A stretch of DNA of 64,000 nt from positions 868,001 through 932,000 of the forward strand of contig NW_024881586.1 of assembly GCF_019059575.1 (NCBI RefSeq). The letters are read 5' to 3'. This document shows, piece by piece, positions 49,435 to 59,300 of the stretch. The first letter of the stretch is position 1, and every line of letters begins with the position of its first letter. The position numbers and the translations under genes were made by a program. This DNA comes from Amphibalanus amphitrite. Lineage: Eukaryota; Arthropoda; Thecostraca; Balanomorpha; Balanidae. The notes under the pieces were generated by a model. It was not told where the DNA came from. It searched no databases and was given only the letters and a program-made list of their open reading frames with translations.

Positions 49435-49800
49435 CGGGTGGGAGCTGGCTTCTGGCGGTAGCTGGGAAGGGAGCTGACTTCTGACGGTAGCTGGGAAGGG
49501 AGCTGACTTCTGACGGTAGCTGGTAAGGGAGCTGACTTCTGACGGTAGCTGGTAAGGGAGCTGGCTTCTGACGGTAGCTGGGAAGGGAGCTGGCTTCTGA
49601 CGGTAGCTGGGAAGGGAGCTGGCTTCTGACGGTAGCTGGGAAGGAAGCTGGCTTCTGACGGTAGCTGGGAAGGGAGCTGGCTTCTGACGGCGGCTAGCAT
49701 GAAGCTGGCTTCTGGTGGCGGCTGGTATGGAGCTGATTTCTGACTGTGTATTGGGTTGCAGCTGGCTACTCTAAGCAATGTAGGCTAGGATAGGAGCTGG
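49435..49800. repeat. Minisatellite, 29-bp unit
   Basis: About a dozen tandem copies of TCTGACGGTAGCTGGGAAGG plus GAGCTGGCT. The unit is not a multiple of three, so the 179-codon minus-strand frame across it is not evidence for a protein. A looser GGAGCTGGAGCTGG tract continues to about 49885. Confidence 0.88.
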
Positions 49801-50174
49801 CTTTTGGCGGCTGCTACCGGCTACTGAGGCCGGAGCTGGAGCTGGAGTTGGAGCTGCTGGAGATGAAGCTGGGCAGCTGGATTTGAGATTGGTACGGCTA
49901 GAGATCCAGCCTCCAGCCCCAGTCCTATGACTGCGGCTGACTCGGGATTTGGAGACGGGACGGAGGCTATCAGTATCAGTTGAAGGAGGAATTGGGACTG
50001 GAGACGGGGCTTTGGCGACAGGGAGGGCTGGGGCGAGAGCTAGTGCATAACGAGACCCGCGGTTGGGACTGGAGCCGTGTTGAGAGTTGTCTATCGTTGA
50101 CAGCTGCGAATAGAGTTGGCTACTTAGACTGCGATGGTCACCAGAAATGGATCTGAAACTGGAAGAGACCCAAC

Positions 50175-51029
50175 TTAACTCTCGCACTCATAGCGGGGGG
50201 ATGTCGAATTGTGACCCCCTCCTCGGTTTTTCACGAATAACTCGCGCAAAAAGCAACCGATCGCACCGAAACTTTCAGTACCGTCGAGTTAATCTAGTTC
50301 GCGATACGGCGTTAGTTAGCGACATTATCCGTGCGCTCCCAGTCTTTTTGTGGTTGTAAACGTTCATGATGTAAAATCATGTTTGCCTCATGCATTTTGG
50401 TGGCTGCCGAGGTCAAGTGAGGGTCAGGGCAAGGTCACTGAACTTAGATGACCCCCGTGCGCTTTTTAGCTTTACATGTAACTAGGGTAGTTCTTGGAAC
50501 TGATTTCGAATTCAGCACCCATTTGAACATTCATAGGCACGTCGCACCCTAAACCACTAATAGACAAACAATGAGAAATAGTTTTGATGCCTATGTAGTA
50601 TGTCACGAAGCTGTCAGTGGTGGTTGACACCTATCATGGATAGCCGCCAGGACACCCACTGGTTGACCTGACCTGACCTGACCCCACCAGCCCCAAATGC
50701 ATGAACAGTCAGCTTTGATCAGAAATAACGTGAAATTCGTAATCAGGACCCCCGAAAACCTTCAAAACAACCTCACTTTACGAAGTTCTAGCTGGTCCCA
50801 ATTTTTCCCGAGTTTTGGAACATTGACCTGACCTGGAAGGTCAACCAATGACCTAGGAACTCAAAGTTGGGCACCATCGGCTTCCTCTCGTCACGGGCAG
50901 CACGCTCGTTTTTCCCTGCAAAGCTCTATCTGGATCAAAGCCGAACGGCAAGAAGGGGGGGGGGGGTGGAGTCCAACGAACGGACCCCCTCCCCATACGT
51001 TAGCGGCTTGCAAAACGGGCGAGGGCTAA
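50175..51029. mobile_element. TTAA-type MITE, inverted copy of the 62722 family
   Basis: Left TTAACTCTCGC; right GGGCGAGGGCTAA. Hairpins lie near both ends (G-run at 50194, G-run/C-run at 50955-50992). Read in reverse, it aligns with 62760-63150, including AAAACGAGCGTG..GCCCG and GGAAGCCGATG. The interior has TGACCTGACCTGACCTGACC near 50663. Confidence 0.75.
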
Positions 51030-53223
51030 AATCATGCCTACCACCCGAGCACCGGAGTCGTTTTTGATAGATAGCTTCGGCGAAATGGTCACAGAACAGC
51101 GAAAAAATGTCATGGTGGTTTCGTCTCGAACACCGTCATATCGTATAAATATAACTTGCGCATACGATTCAGCTGGTATAAATTGCCATTATGTGTTCAC
51201 CACACACAGATCTTCGTATGATGATGATATAGTTTATTTCAGCCATATTCGACAATGAGCATCCGTTCGGTAAACCCAACTGCACCTGGCAGTAAGACAA
51301 GACCCAATCGCAATAAGCACCTTTCCAACATATTCACTGACACATCATACACAATCTCGCCTTGCATCTTACCTATCCGTAGCGCGTCATACACTGCCTT
51401 GCCATACATACAGCCAAAGCTGTTTGCCCATCCAGACTGCTTCAAAGGCTCGCTGTGATGTAAGCAGCGCAGCGCCCCAAAGTCACAAAGGCGGACGTTT
51501 CTCATCACGGCTGATCCCAGATTGCCCCAAAATTTGGGTTTATGGGACACCAGCACTAACGTGGCCATAGGCAGTTCCCAAATCACACAGCTGACTAGAC
51601 GGACCGCTAATAGCGCCACCTCACGGCCGATACCAAATCACCGACCTCTGCCGGTCGGACTTGGGCGAGCACCGCGCTACACTCGCTCCAACGCATCAAA
51701 CAGCCATTACAGGCGCTCGCAGGCGCCCAACATTCACAACCGTTTAATCAGAACATACAAAGTAGTCATCGCACTGCGACACGGTTCAACCAGCGGTCCA
51801 TGGCAGACGAGACTCAATCATTGGGATCAGCGCAAAGTAATCAATCGGTTCATGATCCTACCCAGCGGTAAGCAGTTCCAGCGACACCAGCGTTTTCTCC
51901 ATTGCTGTACAAACACAAAATTACAACGGTTTGAATGAGAATATACATGAGGTGAACTCAATGAGACTAAACGAGTTCTCAGCGACATACGGACGACCAT
52001 GCACTGCACCTGCTACAGAATACAGAGCAACGCAAGGTCCCCTGCTCAGAGTCTTAGCGTACCGAACGGACAAGATCAGCACCAGCCAATGGAATCTCGG
52101 TTTTATCCAGCGCAGCATAAACAGCCAAACCTAAACGTGTGTAAATCAACTGTGTGCGTAACGCAAGACGTGATTGGACTGGAACACAAAGCACGGATTC
52201 GTCCGCCTTCCAGAAAAACGCCAATAACCTAAACATGCAGCAGGCGACCATTACGTTGCAAGCCCCAGGCAGAATCGAGTGAAACATTTCCAGGCCACAA
52301 TCAAATGATTGATATTGCGTCTGACTCCTAGCAGTGACTCCTCAAAATCAAAGGAACGAAGTAAACGGCCAACGGCCACCATCCTTTCTATGGCCTGTCA
52401 TCGTTGTCATGTCCTTGTTTATACACTGACATTCGAGTCTCCAGCACTTGAACAGAACACAACATCGGGTAGCGCCTCGATAGCCACCTCCCTTGGAACG
52501 ACTCAACACAAGGAGCTCTGGCGTGATGAACATTAGCAGCGCGCTAGCGATCAGCGCCCGCCACGATACTGGAAACCGCCGAGTATCAAACCACTGGCGG
52601 AGGTTATGCCTATTTCAAAACGACTCTCTCGAGACGACCCTTCGAGAGAACCGGCTGGAAACGTATTGCTTATCAAGCTCCACGGCGAACATATTTCCCA
52701 TTGTCCGCACACCTGAGGCAGTCTGATGAATCGGCTCTGTACACAAGCTTCGCCCTGTGATCACGGTCTTCCAGAGGCCGCCACCAACCGGGTAAGAAGT
52801 CACGCTGGTGACAATACCGCAGTGACCAGCACTGGCGTCAGGCAGCTAGCGACGGAATCAACCAATGCCCCGGTCGTATTGCATACCACTCTGCACATCT
52901 GATTCTGTCTTCAAGAAAGGTTCGCCTTGCGACTTGTCAGTTGGGAGGCATGTCCAGTGTCTCGCTGACAACCCGAACACATCACTGTGTCCATGAGCCA
53001 AACGACGCGAATCTCTCCGTCCACGGCGACACGCGGCACCATCAAAGTCACGATGGCAGATACAAGTTCCTGCAGGTACCAAGCCACCACCGCCGCACTA
53101 ATGCACTCGCCCATGGCGTTTTAACGTCAAAACAGCGCACAGCGGGACATTTCGTCAGCCAGTGACTTACTGTGGTTCGGACGCGACATCGTTTCAGTAG
53201 GTAAGTCCGGTGGGCGCAGCGCT
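51030..53223 (-). other. Probable long 3'UTR and flank of STUB1
   Basis: This 2.2-kb stretch follows the STUB1 stop codon and, unlike its surroundings, contains no recognisable transposon. A minus-strand AATAAA lies at 51233-51238. Short open frames (for example 51239-51619 -, 51522-51938 +) have no known domain. A 2-kb 3'UTR would explain both the lack of coding sequence and the lack of insertions, but this is inference. Confidence 0.45.
51233..51238 (-). promoter_or_regulatory. Possible STUB1 poly(A) signal
   Basis: AATAAA on the minus strand about 1,990 bp after the stop codon. No nearer canonical hexamer was noticed. Confidence 0.35.
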
Positions 53224-53349
53224 TCAGAAATCGTGCACCCACTCGTTCTCTTGAACGAAAGTGTCCACCACTTCCTTCATGGCCAGGTTGGGGATCAGCT
53301 GGTCGACGGTAAGCTCAGCCCGCGTGACGGGGTCGAAGTGGCCGACCCG
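53224..53349 (-). CDS. STUB1: STUB1 exon 6 (U-box, second half) and stop
   Basis: 126 bp from acceptor CTCCACAG to TGA at 53224-53226. It encodes [13 protein letters not shown] and [15 protein letters not shown], ending ENEWVHDF, close to the WVEDY end of vertebrate CHIP. Confidence 0.97.
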   Translation of the reverse strand, partial: RVGHFDPVTRAELTVDQLIPNLAMKEVVDTFVQENEWVHDF

Positions 53350-56300
53350 CTGTGGAGAGGTGAATCGGTCAGAGGGTTTGGTGCAACACGTATGATCAGT
53401 AGGGACAATTGGAGACGGAAATGGTTGCGATCTGGTGAATAATAGGAAGCCAGGAATAAGCATTACGGAAATCTATTACGCGGAAACAAATAGAACCATG
53501 ACCATTAATTTTTCGGACTCAAACTTCCGTGAAAACTCTAGCTCAATAGTCGAAGCGCCCGTGCTTTGTCTTCTTACGGCATTCATAATAAAACATATTT
53601 TGTACAAGACGACTGAAATTAAACACAATCTCTCAAGAACCCGGGCTTCACGTTGCCCTCCCAGCTACCAAGTCCTTCCCCAATCAGCTGCAGCCAGCCG
53701 AAGCGGCCCACCTACCGAGAGGTGCTCCTGGATGTCCTTCCTGTCGTAGGTGATGCCTGACGGTGTGATGACCGGGTCCCGCAGAATCTCGAAACTGATC
53801 TTACCGCACAGATAGTCGGGTACGTCTCGCTTCTGTCCGAACACAAAGACAGTCCACTATTAAATGTACAGAACGACTGTGAGTCGCACAGCACACACGC
53901 ACTGCGATATATCGGTAGGGTTACGTTTTTCCGTTATACATGACAGGAGACAAGGATGTTGGCTGGTTTCGATTCGGTTCATCACACCATAAAAGTATTT
54001 TTGTACTTATCGTAACACATGTTTGACGACATAAACATTTGTCAGTTTATCATCTTCGTTCGTTTTATCTCGTGCTGACTTATTCATACCTATGCAGTGT
54101 CCAATAGTACAACTATCATCTCTCTTCCTCGGAATTCCCTGCCACCATTCCATAACTGTCCTCCCTCCCTCCCTCTCCCACCGTCCTGTGACCTCCATCC
54201 ACCCCCCCCCTCTCTACTCACCCGTCGGTTATCGTCCACTTTAGCGAAGAGCTGGTTGAGCTGGGCGATGCGTTCGTCACAGCGCTCCTCGATCTGCCTG
54301 ACGCGGGACTCCACCTCACTGTCAGCACTGTCTCCGGCCGCCGCGTGCTGAGAGAGGAGGGTGTCCACCTGACGATCCTTGTCCTCGATCAACAGCCGGT
54401 TCAGGTGACTCTGAAATAGAGAAGGGCTAGTTAGGACTGGGTTAGGGCAGATCCATTGGGCATCCAAAGAGGCAATTAGGGCTGGGTTAACACAGAAACA
54501 GTGCAGAGTCAAAGAGGCAGTTAGAGTCGGGTTTATATAGAGCCAGTGGGCAGTCAAGATGCGGGCCAAGCTGTTGATGTGGGTTAGAACCTAGAGAAGC
54601 TGGTTACGGTGTCAGCACGTACACCGGGTTACGGCGCTGATATGCTTGGACGATAACGCTACAATGCCATAGCGATAACGCTAGAGTAGTTAGACGGGCT
54701 TGAAGCGCATGACAAGAGACATTTGATAAGCAAGACCACCAAACATTCGTCATCGGCCTAGAACATGCAAAAGATTAGATAACACCCTACGGCATCCGTA
54801 AATAACACCGCTGGCATTGATAGCTTTGCATATTGATAGATAACGAATTGACGCACTTGCAAATTCACAATGGCAGCGGTATCAGGGGAGAATGCGGGAC
54901 ACTACTCTCTACAACAATGCAATCGCGCAAAGGATGGACTAGATACGTGTATTTTCAGTGAGCCCGGTAGATCGCCGCCCAATCGATTCCTCCCCTCCCC
55001 AACTGTCCAAGCTCGGGTGATGGCAAGTCTCCAGTCTCGGCAGAACGTGACCTACTGCCCGGCACGGTCTGCCCATTAACTGTACTGCCCTGTTTTCAGG
55101 CGTCTATCGATTGGTACGGCCAGAGAGCTGCAAGCTTCAAACCACAGCAGGTTCGACGAGAAGCATACGAGAACGAGGTTGTCTGCGCAATAATTTACCG
55201 ATATGATATCGCATCTTGATTGTAGCCTTATACGAGATTCTCCTAGTGGTATTATGTTCTCCTAAAATACATTTCTTCTGAACTTTCTCCAATCCTCCCT
55301 ACACGGGAAGCGATTATGGTTCGACCCAACAGATGCGAAATGTGAACAAGCTACCGAACACGGACGTAATAAATTGTGCTGTTATCAGGGTTGTGCTCGA
55401 CTCAACAAAATTTGCTGACTCGACTCATCATTCAAGTTCAGAGAGCCCTGACTCAACTCTGACTCAAACAAGGAGCTGATTTTTTCCATTGACTCGACTC
55501 ATGACTCAAGCGGCTCAATGAAAATATGAGTTGACTCAAACTTGACTCAAATTTTTTGTTGAGTCAAGTGAGTTGACTCAAAATTGACTCAGATAAAAAA
55601 GTTGTTGAGCGGGGGGGGGGGGGGCAGGTGAAAAAAAAATCCGGCAGCAGGGTCAGGGCTAAGTTGTTAAGCGGGTGGTATAGGGTAGTGTGGGGTAATT
55701 TGAACATATTTTTACGTCTTCTCCGTTCTACCAAATTCCAGTTCAACCCTGGATGAAGAAAAACTGCTTCAGTAGCGCAAGTGTCACTTGCTTTCACCAT
55801 GCAAGCCTCATTTTTGGACGAGCCGAGCATACCTTGAATAGCATAGCCTCACTTATCCACCAAGTCACGGTGTGTTCAAATTGCCCCACCGTGGGGTAAT
55901 TTGAACATACTGCCTTTACCTGTCATAAAAACGATAGTCTCGCCAGCACCGATGTTGTTTGACCCATAAACAAATAGGCAGAACAATTCTAAACATACCT
56001 TCACTTGAAAAATCAACACAACAGCAAAAATAACAGTTGCAGAGTATCAATATCTGCACGCTGCACACCGGTCAGTTGACAGAATTCGCCCCTCTTCAAT
56101 TAACAGAACGTCTATCATTTTTGTTCGATAAAAACTCTCCCAACCGTACTACATCTGTTAAAGTGGTGCCAATCGAAACCTGGACATTTGGAGTTCTGAT
56201 TTTGTCCAATGTCCAATTCGGAATTGGTTGGACAAAGGTAGCAGCCTGGACAACATTGGACGATGGCTTGCTACACTTCAGCGCTTTTTATAAAGTAATC

Positions 56301-59300
56301 GTGCATAGCATTGATTGGCGAATGGAAAGCTTGTTAAGCTCTCAATATAATGAACACTTTTCGGCTGGTAAAATTACATGATGGCAATATAAATGACGGT
56401 TTTGAGTGTTGATATATATAGTCTGTTTTTTTAGCAGCTGCCGGTCGTTTAAAGCGCCTGTCTGATAAGTGCGCGAGGAGCGAAAGCAAAAATGCTATGG
56501 AAATCCTGCAAATCCTGAAACTTTGCACATCCGTAACTTTTCTTCGACATGAACTAAAAAGAAGGAAAAGATGTCTTTTTCGAAGCTAAAATGTTCCCCA
56601 ATCGATCGCCAGACCAAGGAGGTGATTTTCAATGTTTTTGAATTTTGTTCAAAAGAGAAAAGTAACATGGCCTTAACAGGAGAACCATGCGGTTCATATT
56701 GTTTGGTTCACCCAAATAAAGTGTATGAGAGAGTGAATCTGATGACTGGTGTTTCCGAGCGGACAGTTCGCAACATCATGAAAGAAAAGGAAGTCGGCGA
56801 GTTCAAGTCTCCTATGAAGTCAGCCCCACGGACGGGAGTCGTTCAGAAAATCGACGATTTCGACGTGTGTGCCATAAAACGAGCCATACACAGCATGTAC
56901 GAAAAGGGTGAGCGAGTTACCCTAAACTCGATCCTGATGAAGGTGACAAGTGAGCTGGACTTAACCTTCAGTCGCAGCTCCCTGCGCAAGATCCTCCTCC
57001 AGAACGGCTTCCGCTACAGGAAGGTAAACTACAGGAAGCTGCTGATGGAGCGCCCGTACGTGCGGGCTGCAAGAGCCCGCTACCTCAGAGAAATGCGCAG
57101 GATCCGCAATACTGAGCCCGACCGAGCAGTCATCTATCTCGATGAAACGTGGTTCAGTCAGTTTGATTTTGATCAAAAAGGCTGGCTGGATGATCGCGAG
57201 TTTTGTGGCAGAAGAAGTGTTGTTGGCAAAGGCAAGCGTCTGATCATTGTCCATGCTGGATCCAGAGATGGATTTGTCGGTGATGCCTTGCTTACCACCT
57301 GGACCGACGGCAAGAGCACCGACTACCACGACTCGATGAATGCGCAACATTTCGAGGAATGGTTCTCCAGCCTACTCCAGAACATCCCGGCTAACAGCGT
57401 TATCGTCATGGACAACGCCAGCTACCACAGCCGGATTAACCCGCGCGGGGCTGGGGTCTCCAGCCGAACGCGCGGGGCTGGGGGGGGGGGGGTAAATTTT
57501 ACCCCCCCCTGTTATCTCCCGAACTAATGGTCCGATTTGGAAAATTCAAACGCCAATCGAAAGCTCTCATCACGAACTACTAAAAACATGTACTTAATTT
57601 AAAGTTTGAGGTCAAGGTCAAGGTCAGGTCAAGGGTACAAATTGCAAGTTTCTACAGTATCGGCCTTGCACCGTAGTTGCCGAAGAATGGAGTCATGGAC
57701 TGAGACTGATCGCCCAAAACGTGTTCTTAGGCTACCAAGACAATATTCGTTGCATACAATATCATTCAGAGGTCAAGGTCAAGGTCAGGTCAGGTCAGGT
57801 CAGGTCACCAAAAAACAAAATATAGAAAAGGGCATGTGCGACACATGTTTTATGGGTCATTTTACTCATAGAATTCAATAGGCACACTCAATAAGTGATA
57901 TGGACCACCTCTGGATGAATTTCAGGTCGAGGTCAGGTCAAGGTCAGGTCAAGTGAGGTCAAATTTTGAAGTTGGTTGTTAAGGCCTAAAAAGGTGTCTA
58001 TCTGATGCAGTTTTTCACGGCGAATCGAATGGTGCTATTTTTGTTTCCGTACGAGGTCTAGAACTTCCAAAAAAGTCATTTTTCCAAATTTTTGTGTGTC
58101 GTGACGTCATAAAATTTTGAATAACTCCCACATTTTTGAACCGATTCTTCTAAAATTTGGTATGTAGGTGCACATAGACCACTTCTCTGACATATATTCC
58201 GGTTTTTTTCGATAGACTCAAAATGTTGGATTTTATAATGATTTTCCCGAAAAAATCAGTTTTTTGAAAAAAATTAGCCCAAAATCCAAAATTTTCAAAA
58301 AACCGAGATAGCCATTTGATAGACAAAGTAAAATTACGTATAACCTTTTTTGTTACGTCTTGATTCCTTTAAAAATGAAGATGTTAGCGGCGTTTGAACT
58401 TTTGCCGTTTTTGAGGCGAAAATGGCGAACATGACGTCACTAAAACGTCAATTTCTCAAAAATTTTCCGACGGATTTCGCTCAAATTTTCAGGGAACGTG
58501 TCAAATTGATGTAAGAAAAGGTACTGAAAGTTTGGCGGCGCTGCGCGCCGCCGTTTTTGAGATATCGCAAAAATTCGCGAGGGGGGGTAAAATTTACCCC
58601 CCCCCAGCCCCGCGCGGGTTAAAAACAAGACCCCGACGACCAGTAACAAGAAAGGGGAGATCCAGGCATGGCTGGAAGAAAATGGCATTTCATATGCCGA
58701 CGACATGCTCAAAGTGGAGCTTCTGGAGCTGGTTCACAAGCACGCTCCCCCAAAAACGTACTATGTGGATGAACTGGCAAAAGAAAAAGGACACACAGTG
58801 GTCAGGCTGGCACCCTACAGTTGCGACCTGAACCCGATCGAAATGATATGGGCTCAACTGAAAACGTATGTGAGACAACGCAACAGAAGCGGAAGCATGG
58901 GAGCCATCAAGCTGCTTGTGGAAGAGGCGGTGGCCCACATCCCACCCTCGGCATGGGCTAAGTGCTGCGATCACGTGGAAGTGCTCGAAGAGCGCTACTG
59001 GCAGCACGAGAACGTGGCCGAAGAGGTGGAGCGCGTCGTCGTTACCCTGGGAAGCAGTGATAGTGAAGACGAAGACACAGAAGACGAGTAGAAGACGAGA
59101 GGAGCTGTGCTGGGCTGACTCGCTATACGGTGATGACTGATGATGATCGCATGATTATGATTTGCGATTATGCACGAGGCAGGCGTGAACAGCTGGATGC
59201 AGACTGCACTGGGATGACCTTCAGAATATATGGTTTACTTTTTGCTCTTTCGTTTGACCTTTGATTTGACAAAATTTGACCTTTGATGACCTCTGGTGAC

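Noticed and set aside
49239-49778. 179-codon minus-strand frame with repeated RSQLPSQLPSEAS peptides
   Set aside because: The 29-bp minisatellite rotates through frames; the peptide periodicity is a by-product of the DNA repeat.
51239-51938. Open frames of 126 (-) and 138 (+) codons after STUB1
   Set aside because: Overlapping on opposite strands, no recognised domain, no splice partners; more likely 3'UTR.
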